Positions 47,822-57,377 of a stretch of DNA of 64,000 bases are shown piece by piece. Every line of letters begins with the position of its first letter. Position 1 is the stretch's first letter. Origin of the DNA: Thaumasiovibrio occultus (GTDB lineage Bacteria; Pseudomonadota; Gammaproteobacteria; Enterobacterales; Vibrionaceae); assembly GCA_019703815.1 (NCBI GenBank), contig AP023052.1, forward strand, positions 1,426,001 through 1,490,000. Reading direction: 5' to 3'. The position numbers and the translations under genes are program-made. A model generated the notes under the pieces. It saw only the letters and a program-made list of their open reading frames with translations, was not told the DNA's origin and did not search any database.

Positions 47822-49510
47822 TTAGAAAGAAGTACGCTTGTAACGACGGTAAAGCGGTTTCCAGAAGTTTTGTTCAATCTTCTGCTTCAGACGCTCGTCT
47901 GTGTTCTTCGGCGCTTTACCTTGCAGCATTGCTTGTTTCGCAACGGCGAAAGCAATGTGCTTAGACACGTGGTGGATGTCCTCTAGTGGTGGTAGCAGTG
48001 CACCTTCACCTGACAATGCCATTGGTGAGCATTCTGCCAACGCACGGCTCGCTTCCATCAGCATTTCGTCAGTTACGCGAGTTGCGCTAACTGCGAGTAC
48101 GCCAAGGCCAATACCTGGGAAAATGTAGCTGTTGTTACATTGTGCGATAGGGTAGCTCTTACCTTTGTAGATCACAGGCTCAAATGGGCTACCGGTCGCA
48201 ACCAGTGCTTTACCGTCAGTCCAACGAATGATGTCTTCAGGCGTCGCTTCAACACGGCTCGTTGGGTTAGATAGCGGGAACACGATCGGTTTTTCACAAT
48301 GCTCGTTCATCTCGCGGATGACTTCTTCGCTAAATAGGCCCGGTACGCCAGATACACCGATCAATACGGTTGGTTTCGCGTTGCGAACGACGTCAAGTAG
48401 AGAGATACCGTTTTCGTCAGATGCCCATTCGCCCACTTTCGCAGAGCCTTGAACTAGCTTCTTCTGGAAGTCCAGTAGGTTAGGCATGTTGTCAGTTAGA
48501 AGACCCCAACGGTCAACCATGTAAATGCGGTCACGTGCTTGATCGTCAGTGAGACCTTCCGCTTTCATTTGAGAAACGATAGCTTCGGCAATACCACAAC
48601 CTGCAGAGCCCGCACCCACGAAGGTGATCACTTGATCAGACAGTTTCTTACCGGCTGCGCGGCTTGCTGCCATCAAAGAGCCGACAGATACCGCTGCAGT
48701 ACCTTGGATGTCGTCGTTAAAGCAACAGAAACGATCTTTGTACTCTTCGAGTAGAGGCATTGCGTTTTTCTGTGCGAAATCTTCGAACTGGATCAGTGCA
48801 TCAGGCCAACGACGGCGAACCGCACGCATGAACTCTTCAACGAACTCTTTGTATTCATCACCGGTAATACGCGGGTGACGCCAGCCCATGTACATTGGGT
48901 CAGAAAGACGTTGTGGGTTGTTGGTACCTACGTCCAGAACGATTGGTAGAGTGTAAGCCGGGCTGATACCACCACACGCGGTGTACAGTGCCAGCTTACC
49001 GATTGGAATACCCATACCACCGATACCTTGGTCGCCCAGACCCAAGATACGCTCGCCGTCAGTCACAACGATAACTTTCACGTTTTGACGAGAGGCATTG
49101 TTCAGTACGTCGTCAATACGGTCACGGTTAGAGTAAGAGACAAACAAACCGCGTCCACGACGGTAGATGTTGGAGAAGTTTTCACACGCTGCACCCACAG
49201 TCGGAGTGTAGATGATTGGCATCATTTCCGTGATGTGGTTTTGAAGCAAACGGAAATACAGCGTTTCGTTAGTATCTTGAATGTTTCGTAGGTAGATATG
49301 GCGATCCATATCGTTGTCGAACATTTGGTACTGTTTGTACGCACGCTCTGCTTGCTCTTCGATCGTTTCGATCGCTTCTGGTAGCAAACCTTCTAGGTTG
49401 AAGAACATACGCTCTTCGGTGGTGAAAGCGCTGCCTTTATTTAGAAGCGGCGTTTCTAGCAGAGCAGGGCCTGCGTAAGGAATATATAGTGGACGTTTTG
49501 AGTTATTCAT
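47822..49510 (-). CDS. maeA: NAD-dependent malic enzyme
   Basis: This cytoplasmic enzyme decarboxylates malate to pyruvate with NAD+. At 562 residues it is the long form, matching E. coli SfcA/Mae[25 protein letters not shown] at the start, the signature [44 protein letters not shown], metal site FEDFAQKNA...[11 protein letters not shown] and Rossmann motif [15 protein letters not shown]. The frame is open to 49636, but the ATG at 49510 gives the usual N-terminus. It is a single gene with a terminator behind it. Confidence 0.94.
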   Translation of the reverse strand: MNNSKRPLYIPYAGPALLETPLLNKGSAFTTEERMFFNLEGLLPEAIETIEEQAERAYKQYQMFDNDMDRHIYLRNIQDTNETLYFRLLQNHITEMMPIIYTPTVGAACENFSNIYRRGRGLFVSYSNRDRIDDVLNNASRQNVKVIVVTDGERILGLGDQGIGGMGIPIGKLALYTACGGISPAYTLPIVLDVGTNNPQRLSDPMYMGWRHPRITGDEYKEFVEEFMRAVRRRWPDALIQFEDFAQKNAMPLLEEYKDRFCCFNDDIQGTAAVSVGSLMAASRAAGKKLSDQVITFVGAGSAGCGIAEAIVSQMKAEGLTDDQARDRIYMVDRWGLLTDNMPNLLDFQKKLVQGSAKVGEWASDENGISLLDVVRNAKPTVLIGVSGVPGLFSEEVIREMNEHCEKPIVFPLSNPTSRVEATPEDIIRWTDGKALVATGSPFEPVIYKGKSYPIAQCNNSYIFPGIGLGVLAVSATRVTDEMLMEASRALAECSPMALSGEGALLPPLEDIHHVSKHIAFAVAKQAMLQGKAPKNTDERLKQKIEQNFWKPLYRRYKRTSF

Positions 49511-50055
49511 CTGGACACGCGAATTATGTGGAACAGGGAGGTGCATAGTAACGCCAATTTCATTCATTGCATAGAGCCCAGAGGCTTGTCTACAAAGCAT
49601 TTTGTCATTTATTTTAGATTTTGTGGCGTCCGGCATATTGCGCCGTCCAAAGGTATCAAAATTACGTTGAGCTATGTGTCTTGAAGGTGTGTGCGCGGTT
49701 GAAATTTTGTTGCCAACAAACGCCCTTGGTCGATGTTGCGATTTGTGACTATTTGTTGGTTGCGGTTAATGAATGGATGTTGCTGTTATGATCTCAGTTG
49801 TTTGCGGGGTTTTGCGCTGTTGTTGATTGGGCTGGCTTTAATGTTGCGCCGCTGATTTGTGAGGCTGGCGACTAGGCATTATGTCCGGCATGTTGGTGTT
49901 TGTACTTGGCGTTAACTTGTTTGTGTGTTGTTGTCTGTATGATGCGTAAATGTTTCTCGGTTTGTGTTTTTCTTGGCCGCTACACAGATAATACCGCGTT
50001 GAATACGTCTTGCGCATTTTTGATTTAAAGCTGGCTTTGTGAATAAAAATGCAAA
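49511..50055. other. Long non-coding region between maeA and DEAH helicase
   Basis: About 545 bp carry no supportable gene. From roughly 49755 to 49985 the plus strand is markedly rich in G and T with few A or C, and small frames on either strand lack ribosome sites or recognisable protein character. It must include the maeA promoter. I see no repeat or mobile-element remnant. Confidence 0.5.
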
Positions 50056-50112
50056 AGCCCTTGGGTTTTATCGCCAATGACAGAGGGCAAACTCGCATTG
50101 GCGATAAGGGCT
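50056..50112 (-). terminator. Long bulged hairpin downstream of the helicase gene
   Basis: ATCGCCAATG (50070-50079) pairs with CATTGGCGAT (50096-50105), and AGCCCTT (50056-50062) with AAGGGCT (50106-50112), leaving a one-sided 7-nt bulge. On the minus strand TTTT and a second T-run follow. It may terminate the helicase transcript, ~140 bp after the stop, or be part of a small RNA. Confidence 0.6.
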
Positions 50113-50251
50113 AAAACCGCAGTGTAACCACTGGTTGTAGCCCGCAGAAACACTGCCAACTGATCGGCAACGAGAAGACCGGAAGACGATAAGACGAGAT
50201 AAAGAAAGACGCGAACAACAAGTAACAACGCGAGATCCCGCGAGCCGTTCG

Positions 50252-52621
50252 TTATTTTATATCTACCACACGGCTCGCTTTGCGATACTGAATACGCCAA
50301 CCTGACCAAGTGGGTAGCTCCCAGCGTTTCGGATCGGCTTTACGTCCGCCACTATGATAGATCACCGTGACCTGTTTGCCTTTTGGGGCATAGTCGACAG
50401 TAAGGTTGAGATCAGCCAGTTGCAAATAGCGCGGATAGGTGGCGTCGAACGCTTCTTGCTCCCATTCAGGGATCCCTTCAAACACAAAGTCATCCTCGGA
50501 AAACAGCGCAAGATCATCGACCGATTCTAATCCAAGGGCATCGAGTTGCTCGCGCAGCCACGTATCGAGTGTGGGAGCGGGCGTGCCATCATGGTTGAGC
50601 CCCAAGTAGAGTTGCCATTGTGCGATTTGGTGGCCGATACGGCTGACTAATGTGGGGAAGATTTCGCCAGACAAAATCAACTGTAACGCGGCATCAGTCA
50701 CGCCACTGCCTTGCGGCGCTTGAGTCACCGTGTCAATGATGCGTCCCGCAAACACCCGATGCTGCACCACGGCGGCGCTGCCATCGATGATCTGGCTTTG
50801 CGCGATTTCCAACGCACCAAAGCCTGCGTCGACTAACATCTTAAGGGGAACAGGGGCCAAACAGGTGGCAAGATTGAGCGTTTGTTTCTTTCCTTTTCCC
50901 GGCAGATGGAATTGATCGAAGACGATAAACGCAGTGTCTTTGGTCGCGATCCGGCTCTCTTTGGCCGCAATGACTTCCATCTTACCATTGCCCAGTGCTT
51001 CCATGCGTTTTTCGCGTCGAACGAAAACGAGCTCGGGCGCAGTGTCGAATACGGCTTTCAACCATAAATCGCGTGGGACACGACTCGCCACTTCAAGTTG
51101 AGGCAAACCCAACGCATCGCGGATCAATACCGCATTTTGACGCGCTTCAGCGATGCTGTCTGGATTGAGTTGTAAACCCGATTCACTTACATCGTCTGTC
51201 TCACCGCGAACCAGTTTGATCAGGGTTTGGGCATCGCAATGTAATGGCTCCCATTGGTCTAGTTGCTCGCGTCGTTCTGTAGCGCTTGGCAATGTGTACA
51301 AACGTTGCGGCACAGTGAGAGCGCTCGCTAAATCGACCATGGCCTCTTGCGCGGCCTTGCTTGGCATCGCTGTGATCAAGTGGGCAAATAAAGGGTCGAT
51401 AGGTAACGGATAAAGCGCCTGACCATGGGGGGTAATGAGGCCATTTGTGTCGATGGCTTGCATGTTTCGCAGCAGGGTGTGTGCTTGGGCGAGCGTTTTC
51501 TCGGGTAGTGTTTCTAATAGGGGTAATGTGTCTAATCGGTATCCACAACTGGCGGCCGCTAACATAGGCTCGGTAAGCTCTTCACGCTGCATGTCGGGTG
51601 GAGTGATGGAGTCCAGTGGTGCTGCGCTGCCATATAAACGAACGCAGAGCCCATCAGCTACGCGTCCGGCGCGACCTTTGCGTTGTTCGGCGCTGGCTTT
51701 GGAGATGGAATGTAATCCTAGTACGGTTCGACCATTACGCTGGTGGGTACGCCGCTCAAGACCTGAGTCGATGATCAGGGTGACGTTGGCAATGGTCAGT
51801 GACGTTTCCGCGATGTTCGTCGCGAGAATAATGCGTTGCTTGGTATTTGGCTCTGCTTGGTTTAGCGTTGTGCGATCTTCCAGCGCGCGCTGTCTATCAT
51901 GATCGCTCACGCTAGCATGCAACGGGATCACGTCTGCATCCAAGGTTTTCAAACTGGCTTGGCATTGTTGGATCTCCTTACGACCGGGTAGGAAAACCAA
52001 AATATCGCCCGTTGTGGCATCACCGTAGGTCTCAATGGCGTCACGCACCCGACGGTCGAGATCTTTTGCGGTGGGCGAAGACAGACTCTCACTGGCCAGA
52101 TTATTTACAGTGACATTGTAACGTCTGCCTTCTGCGCGCAGCGAAACGCCGTTGAGGTAGCGACAAAATCGCTCGGCATTGATGGTGGCAGAGGTAACGA
52201 CTAAACGATGGTGTTGGTGTTCGCGCAGCATTGCCAACAGCAGATCGGTATCCCAACGGCGCAAATGCATTTCATCGACAATCACGATATCAAATGAGCT
52301 GAGTTTGTTTTCTGCAAACCAACGCAGGGCTATCCCAGGCGTGACAAACACTATCTTGGTGTGGTCGGTATATTCGGCTGCAAATTTTACCGCATAGCCC
52401 ACCGTGTCACCCAGTTTGGTATGGGTGAGAGCAGCGAGGTAATTGGCCAAGCTGGTGCAGGCTATTCGGCGGGGTTGAACGACTAACACTCTGCCTTGTT
52501 GCTGCGCCCATAGCGGGAGGAAAGTTGACTTTCCGCTGCCCGTTTCTGCTTCGACGACAAGATGATGCGAAGGTAACAGACGTAAAAATTCGGTTTTAAT
52601 TTGTTCGATAGGTAGAGACAT
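50252..52621 (-). CDS. DEAH-box ATP-dependent helicase (HrpA/HrpB-like)
   Basis: This superfamily 2 helicase has Walker A AETGSGKST (25-33), motif Ia QPRRIA, motif II DEMH (116-119), motif III SAT (144-146), motif V TNIAETSLT and motif VI QRKGRAGR. These mark the DEAH/RHA group that acts on RNA or DNA. Length (~789) is near HrpB, but motif II is DEMH rather than DEFH and the C-terminal ~60 residues (WELPTWSGWRIQYRKASRVVDIK end) do not resemble the usual HrpB tail. I therefore leave it unnamed. The start is uncertain: ATG 52621 is favoured by alignment to motif I, but 52651 or 52684 are possible. Confidence 0.87.
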   Translation of the reverse strand: MSLPIEQIKTEFLRLLPSHHLVVEAETGSGKSTFLPLWAQQQGRVLVVQPRRIACTSLANYLAALTHTKLGDTVGYAVKFAAEYTDHTKIVFVTPGIALRWFAENKLSSFDIVIVDEMHLRRWDTDLLLAMLREHQHHRLVVTSATINAERFCRYLNGVSLRAEGRRYNVTVNNLASESLSSPTAKDLDRRVRDAIETYGDATTGDILVFLPGRKEIQQCQASLKTLDADVIPLHASVSDHDRQRALEDRTTLNQAEPNTKQRIILATNIAETSLTIANVTLIIDSGLERRTHQRNGRTVLGLHSISKASAEQRKGRAGRVADGLCVRLYGSAAPLDSITPPDMQREELTEPMLAAASCGYRLDTLPLLETLPEKTLAQAHTLLRNMQAIDTNGLITPHGQALYPLPIDPLFAHLITAMPSKAAQEAMVDLASALTVPQRLYTLPSATERREQLDQWEPLHCDAQTLIKLVRGETDDVSESGLQLNPDSIAEARQNAVLIRDALGLPQLEVASRVPRDLWLKAVFDTAPELVFVRREKRMEALGNGKMEVIAAKESRIATKDTAFIVFDQFHLPGKGKKQTLNLATCLAPVPLKMLVDAGFGALEIAQSQIIDGSAAVVQHRVFAGRIIDTVTQAPQGSGVTDAALQLILSGEIFPTLVSRIGHQIAQWQLYLGLNHDGTPAPTLDTWLREQLDALGLESVDDLALFSEDDFVFEGIPEWEQEAFDATYPRYLQLADLNLTVDYAPKGKQVTVIYHSGGRKADPKRWELPTWSGWRIQYRKASRVVDIK

Positions 52622-53020
52622 AGCCGCGACAGAAATAACGATTTTCACCATTGTACCCAAACGCTTGAGGCTGAGAAACGGCAAATTCGATGACCTTATT
52701 TCACCTTACGAGAATGCATCTGTTCGTAAAGAGAATGCAACTGTGCGTAAAATAGCAAGATAGCTTGTCGTTAAAAACAAAGACGCCTTGGCTATAAAGC
52801 GCAAGATCCTTGACAGATATTACTACGTCATTTTTGCGATCTACAAAGCACACAATGACAATAATCTTCAGTATGAATGAAATATATACACAGTAAGTCC
52901 ATTTTCTGTCGCAATTTTCACCACGAGAGAAGAGTTTGAATAAATGGATTGATAGTATCTGCCCTCGAAATTAAGTTATCTAACAACAAGAAAGTAATTT
53001 ATATAATTAAGGTAGGTGTT
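52622..53020. other. Divergent intergenic region helicase/scramblase-like gene
   Basis: About 400 bp are increasingly AT-rich toward the right and presumably contain promoters for both genes. I found no hairpin, repeat or credible small gene. The AAGGTAGG just before 53021 is the ribosome site of the next gene. Confidence 0.45.
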
Positions 53021-53608
53021 ATGAGTGAAGTAATTAATAGCAATGCATTTTTAGTGAAAGAGCACGTCGGTATGTTTAAAGCGGCGAATAATTTCGATAT
53101 TTACGATCCGCAGACGGGTGAAGTTGTAATGGAATGTCGAGAGCCATCACTTGGATTTTTCACTAAATTGCTTCGTTTTACTGATTACAAGCGTATGACA
53201 CCGTTTGATATTCAGATCAGGACACCAGAAGGCCAACCGATTGTCCGAATTCAACGTGGAATTTCGATTTTCCTGTCGAAGGTCACCGTGAGTGACGAGC
53301 ACAATAACGAAATCGGTGGTTTTGCGCAGAAATTTTTCTCTATCGGTGGCAAGTTCGACGTACTGAATGCTCAACAAGAAATGCTATGTCAGCTGCAAGG
53401 TAAATGGACTGGGTGGGATTTCAAGTTCAAAAATGATGAGCAAGAATTCGCCCACGTATCAAAAGAGTGGTCTGGTTTAGGCAAGGAGCTGTTTACCAGT
53501 GCCGATAACTATATGCTGACGATTTCCGATCACGTGCCCGAAAATGACAACGTTAGAAAGCTTATTTTAGCAGCGGTAATGTGTATTGATATGGTGCTGA
53601 AAGAGTGA
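53021..53608 (+). CDS. LURP-one/scramblase-like protein
   Basis: This 195-residue cytoplasmic protein has a predicted 12-strand beta-barrel character (tubby-like/LURP-one-related and scramblase family). Supporting segments are FLVKEHVGMFKAANNFDIYDPQTGEVV, a strongly charged RIQRGISIFLSKVTVSD middle and the GKFDVLNAQQEMLCQL and WTGWDFKF strands, ending in a hydrophobic C-terminal helix KLILAAVMCIDMVL that could insert in a membrane. Bacterial members are mostly uncharacterised and phospholipid scrambling should not be assumed. The start at 53021 follows AAGGTAGG; an extension to 52949 is unsupported. Confidence 0.75.
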   Translation: MSEVINSNAFLVKEHVGMFKAANNFDIYDPQTGEVVMECREPSLGFFTKLLRFTDYKRMTPFDIQIRTPEGQPIVRIQRGISIFLSKVTVSDEHNNEIGGFAQKFFSIGGKFDVLNAQQEMLCQLQGKWTGWDFKFKNDEQEFAHVSKEWSGLGKELFTSADNYMLTISDHVPENDNVRKLILAAVMCIDMVLKE

Positions 53609-53619
53609 TAAATACATTC

Positions 53620-53646
53620 ACGCGCTTTACAATACGTAAAGCGCGT
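53620..53646 (+). terminator. Hairpin after scramblase-like gene
   Basis: ACGCGCTTTAC (53620-53630) pairs with GTAAAGCGCGT (53636-53646), an 11-bp perfect stem with a 5-base loop, 11 bp after the stop. The T-run is poor. Confidence 0.65.
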
Positions 53647-53795
53647 TCCTACTTTCAATGTTTCTCTTTAAATCCCTCTTTTAAATATCAATCTATAAAA
53701 ACCTTTTCAACTCGTTCTTATTTATAGTTGAACGGTACGTTCTACAAAATTAGACTGTTTTTCGTCACGCTCTAATTTCTATTCGGAAGACCTCC

Positions 53796-53960
53796 CTAAG
53801 GAGATAACCACCACCGATTAGTGGGTGATATCTGAGTTAAATCGCGAAACTCGGTAATAGCACTATGCCCAGCATGATCAAGATGTGCCATGATCTCTGA
53901 ATAATCGAGTGTGACAACGAATGCAAGAAATAGCATGAGCAATAAACACTTTCTAAGCAT
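53796..53960 (-). CDS. Putative small secreted or membrane peptide (54 residues)
   Basis: A short reading frame begins ATG at 53960 with AAGGA eight bases upstream. The peptide opens with a classical signal-like segment (MLRKCLLLMLFLAFVVT) followed by ~37 polar residues rich in His and Asp (DYSEIMAHLDHAGHSAITEF...). The ribosome site plus signal-peptide pattern make it more credible than other small frames in this 665-bp gap (53609-54273). The His/Asp content hints at metal binding, but no family is recognised. The rest of the gap shows nothing else recognisable apart from hairpins. Confidence 0.5.
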   Translation of the reverse strand: MLRKCLLLMLFLAFVVTLDYSEIMAHLDHAGHSAITEFRDLTQISPTNRWWLSP

Positions 53961-54234
53961 GAACCAATCCTTCGTTATTTTTGACGTAAGGACGAGCCGT
54001 AACGTCAAGCCAGCTATATTATGTGTGCGCGGTAGTCTCGTGACTTTTTGATTATCTATCGCGCTTGTTAAAAAGGTAGCAAAGCAACGCAGCTAATGAT
54101 GAGTTACTCATTGAGTAGGCGTGCGAAGATCGCCGAGATGGGACAGGGCAGTAAAACTGCAACGTAGATATCATCTTTGAAATATGCAATCGGTTTTATT
54201 TCTGATGGCAGTTCGAGATGCGGCAGCGGTTAAT

Positions 54235-54264
54235 TGGGCTTCCGACGTTCAAGCGAGAAGCCCA
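54235..54264 (-). terminator. Hairpin after TerB-like gene
   Basis: TGGGCTTC (54235-54242) pairs with GAAGCCCA (54257-54264), 9 bp after the stop on the minus strand. There is no strong T-run. Confidence 0.55.
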
Positions 54265-54273
54265 TTCGGTGGT

Positions 54274-54723
54274 TTATTGCGGCTGAGCAGCTAGCTTGGC
54301 GCGAATAAACTCCGCGTGATCAACATAGATAAGCTCGGCTACCTGACGAATAATCGCTTCTTCTTGCGGGTCGAGCACGCCATCGGCATACGCCACTTCC
54401 CACATCGCTTCGATGAGCAGGTAACGTTCGTTGGGTTGGAGTGAACGTAGTTTCGAGGTGAAATCGTACAAAGACACTGCGTTCTCTGCTCGCTCAGTTG
54501 CTTGTTGCAGTAACGAGGCCGCGTCATCGTCGCTGATGTCTAATAGCAGGGTGAGTTGATGTTGCTTAGCTGCTTGCTCGGCAGGATCTTCTTGGCGATC
54601 GGCACGCGATACCTCACATAAAAGGCTTGCCATCGCAAGATGAATGGTTGTGGTATCAGGCTCGCCAAAACCGCTGGCGTCGTGTTGAAGGGCTTTAAAT
54701 AAAGCAGAAAGTTTTTTGAACAT
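54274..54723 (-). CDS. TerB-like (tellurite-resistance fold) protein
   Basis: This 149-residue cytoplasmic all-helical protein resembles the TerB/DjlA-N fold. It has HLAMASLLCEVSRADRQEDPAE, where the first acidic repeat matches the metal-binding type, and IEAMWEVAYADGVLDPQEEAIIRQVAELI, the classic TerB signature. Family members bind calcium or partner proteins at membranes; tellurite resistance should not be assumed, since no other ter gene is nearby. The start at 54723 is favoured; ATG at 54732 adds three residues. Confidence 0.85.
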   Translation of the reverse strand: MFKKLSALFKALQHDASGFGEPDTTTIHLAMASLLCEVSRADRQEDPAEQAAKQHQLTLLLDISDDDAASLLQQATERAENAVSLYDFTSKLRSLQPNERYLLIEAMWEVAYADGVLDPQEEAIIRQVAELIYVDHAEFIRAKLAAQPQ

Positions 54724-54847
54724 AATATCCATGTACCGCAGAACACTGTGTTTCTCTTATAGCAGAAAGTGCCATGCAAGGGCAGCACTTGCGTGTTTCA
54801 TTAGTAATGCAGATGCATATTAAGTGGCGCAGCAGAAAACCAGAGCC

Positions 54848-55702
54848 CTAACTGTCGGCGAGAAACAGTGAGAAGCGTTTGCGATAGTCAGACGGAGACA
54901 GGCTAGACCATTTTCGAAAACGGGTACTGAAGTTGGCTGCATTTGGATAGCCCACAGATTCACAAATATGTTGGATGGGGTAATTGGTCCCGGCCAGTAA
55001 GCGGCCAGCGTGCTCCATGCGCATTTTGGTGAGCTGCGCGATCGGGCTGCAACCAAAATAGGTTTGGCATAAGCGATAAAAATGCGCTTCAGAGCAAGGA
55101 TGGAGTCGCGCAAGATCAGTGACAGACCAGTCACGATGGAGCTGTCGCTCTACGCGCTGAAATACGTGTTTGAGCCGGATCTGAACCGGAGACATCATGC
55201 TGGGTAAGCGATGCGTGACCAGCAAACGAAGCTGTTCAACTTGGCTGTTGGTGAGCTGCTGATCGAGTGGATAGCCGAGCTCTTTGCTTTGATGCAGACA
55301 CTCAATCGTTTTTCGTATCAGCTCCCCGTTTTCACTATCACGTACTTCAAATTGAAGCGGGAGAACACCTTCCCACGGGACGGCGTTATCAACCGCCAGC
55401 CAGCAAAAATCCCAATGGTCTGTGGCTAACCGAATACGATGCGGGATATCGCTCGGCAAATAGGCCACCTGGTTCGCGCCTAGGCGGATTGAACAGTCAG
55501 GTGTCTCAATCACCCCTTCGCCAGCAATGCTAAACAATACAATATGATGCGAGGGTTGTTTGCGCGCGACATCAAATTCAGCGCGTGCGTAAGCCGTGCC
55601 GCACTGAACGATGTTATAGAGCTCCATTGCACGCACTTGAAAGTTGACGATGATTAATTGGCGCGATTGTTCTGAGATGTAAAAATGGTCAGCCCAGTTC
55701 AT
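54848..55702 (-). CDS. AraC-family transcriptional regulator
   Basis: The N-terminal ~170 residues are a cupin-like ligand domain (IVLFSIAGEGVIETPDCSIRLGANQVAYLPSDIPH). The C-terminal ~100 residues hold the two helix-turn-helix motifs: WSVTDLARLHPCSEAHFYRLCQTYFGCSPIAQLTKMRMEHA and YPIQHICESVGYPNAANFSTRFRKW. It is divergent from the MATE exporter 103 bp away, which it probably regulates; the effector is unknown. The ATG at 55702 is chosen; an upstream start at 55738 is possible. Confidence 0.9.
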   Translation of the reverse strand: MNWADHFYISEQSRQLIIVNFQVRAMELYNIVQCGTAYARAEFDVARKQPSHHIVLFSIAGEGVIETPDCSIRLGANQVAYLPSDIPHRIRLATDHWDFCWLAVDNAVPWEGVLPLQFEVRDSENGELIRKTIECLHQSKELGYPLDQQLTNSQVEQLRLLVTHRLPSMMSPVQIRLKHVFQRVERQLHRDWSVTDLARLHPCSEAHFYRLCQTYFGCSPIAQLTKMRMEHAGRLLAGTNYPIQHICESVGYPNAANFSTRFRKWSSLSPSDYRKRFSLFLADS

Positions 55703-55804
55703 GTGATAGTTTCGCAAAAGTATTTGAGCCAATAGCATAAGATAAAAATCGCCAGAATCATTAAGATCTATCTCACAACAACAAATAAAAATAACGAGGT
55801 CGTT

Positions 55805-57199
55805 ATGAATGCAATTTGGCGCGAGTCAGCGGACCGGAATTTCTGGCAAAAAACATTTCGTTTGGCATTGCCGGTGTCGTTTCAATGTACCTTATTTGCG
55901 TTGCTAGGTTTGGTCGATATTTTAATGGTCTCTACCTTAGGCGAGGCGCAAGTTGCCGCCGTTGGCGTCGGTAACCGTATTTTCTTTTTTAACTTGCTGG
56001 TGGTCGTTGGCTTGAGCGGCGCGGTGGCGGTGTTGGCGTCGCAGTTCTTTGGTGCTGGCAATATGCGCGGTGTTCGACGTACTCTGTTGCAAACCCTTGT
56101 ATGCTCGGTTTTATTTACCCTACCGTTCGTGGTGGCCTATAGCGTTTTCCCAAGTGAAATCGTGGGTTTTGTTACTCAAGATCCTGCCTTTGTTGATCAC
56201 GCAACCGACTATTTGTTTATCACCGGTGTGAGTGTTCTAGCCACCGCGATCGTGGTGCCATTAGAAGCCGGATTGCGCTCTGTCGGTGAGGCGCGTTTAC
56301 CGACGGTGGTTGGTTTGATTGCCGTTGCGATTAATGCCTGTTTGAATGCCATTTTAATTTTCGGTTTGTGGGGTTTTCCTGAAATGGGCGTCGCTGGGGC
56401 GGCAGTGGGTACAACGGTGTCACGTTTTGTTCAAACCTTGATTATCGTCTTGGCGACGTACCGTTATCACGGTGATATTTTGCCAAAAGTGGAAGAGTAT
56501 CGCGACGCGTGGGAGCCAAAAGCGGTTAAGAAATTCATTCGCGTTGGCATTCCGATGCTCATTCACGACGCTGGCTGGGCGATGGGGATCGTGGTGTACA
56601 ACCTGATTGTCGGCAAGCTTGGGGTATCCGCGTTGGCGATATTTAGCCTACTGTCACCGATTGAAGGTGTGATGATTTCTGCGTTTATTGGTTTTGCGGT
56701 GGCGACCGCGACGATCCTTGGTCACGAGCTTGGTGCCGAGAACTATCAACGGGCGTTTTATCAGTCGTGGTTTTTAATTGGTCTGAGTGTTTGCCTTGCT
56801 TTTGTGATGGCGGTGTTGGTCTTTAGCTTACAAGGCTTTGTGCGTGAAGGATTAACCTTGGCCAATATGCCGGATGTGGATCTCGCGATGCGCGTTACCT
56901 TTATCATGGTTTGCGGATTGTGTTTAAAAGTGTTCAATATGGTGGGGATCGCTGGAGTGCTGAAAAGTGGAGGCGATATCAAATACACCATTTTCATCGA
57001 TCTATTTGCGCAATGGGCGGTGGGAATTCCGTTAGCGTTTTACACTGGGTTGGTACTAGGCTGGCCGTTAGATAGTGTGTTGATGATTATTTTGTTAGAG
57101 GAAATCGTTAAGATTGGCCTCACCACGCACCGGATAGTCGGAAAACGTTGGCTCAATAATTTAGTGTCAGACGAAATGCCTGTCGTACTAAACGCTTAG
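55805..57199 (+). CDS. MATE-family efflux transporter
   Basis: This 464-residue protein has twelve predicted helices in two homologous halves and is an inner-membrane Na+- or H+-coupled drug/metabolite exporter. Typical features are FRLALPVSFQ at the start, LLGLVDILMVSTLGEAQVAAVGVGNRI in the first half and the corresponding VGIPMLIHDAGWAMGIVVYNLIVGKLG in the second. GAGGT five bases before the ATG decides the start. It is divergent from an AraC regulator that may respond to the exported compound. Substrates cannot be told from sequence. Confidence 0.92.
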   Translation: MNAIWRESADRNFWQKTFRLALPVSFQCTLFALLGLVDILMVSTLGEAQVAAVGVGNRIFFFNLLVVVGLSGAVAVLASQFFGAGNMRGVRRTLLQTLVCSVLFTLPFVVAYSVFPSEIVGFVTQDPAFVDHATDYLFITGVSVLATAIVVPLEAGLRSVGEARLPTVVGLIAVAINACLNAILIFGLWGFPEMGVAGAAVGTTVSRFVQTLIIVLATYRYHGDILPKVEEYRDAWEPKAVKKFIRVGIPMLIHDAGWAMGIVVYNLIVGKLGVSALAIFSLLSPIEGVMISAFIGFAVATATILGHELGAENYQRAFYQSWFLIGLSVCLAFVMAVLVFSLQGFVREGLTLANMPDVDLAMRVTFIMVCGLCLKVFNMVGIAGVLKSGGDIKYTIFIDLFAQWAVGIPLAFYTGLVLGWPLDSVLMIILLEEIVKIGLTTHRIVGKRWLNNLVSDEMPVVLNA

Positions 57200-57240
57200 T
57201 ACTAGTTAATTGTGCTAATCGAACTGTGAGCTGTCTTTAT

Positions 57241-57268
57241 AATCCCGCTTAAGTGCGGGATTTTTTTG
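57241..57268 (+). terminator. Terminator of MATE gene
   Basis: AATCCCGC (57241-57248) pairs with GCGGGATT (57255-57262) and is followed by seven T. Confidence 0.88.
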
Positions 57269-57377
57269 GCATTAAACTTCAAAATGTCCTAACGCTATTG
57301 TCTATTCACATAAGTGACCCAATTAAGTAACAAACGGAGTAATGTTCGAATTAATAATTAAACGATGAAGGGAAGCA

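Noticed and set aside
49838-50309. Small minus-strand frames in the maeA-helicase gap
   Set aside because: Composition is not protein-like, they overlap the hairpin and the helicase end, and no ribosome site is visible.
54274-54723. Tellurite-resistance locus
   Set aside because: Only a TerB-like fold is present; no terA, terC, terD or terZ is nearby.
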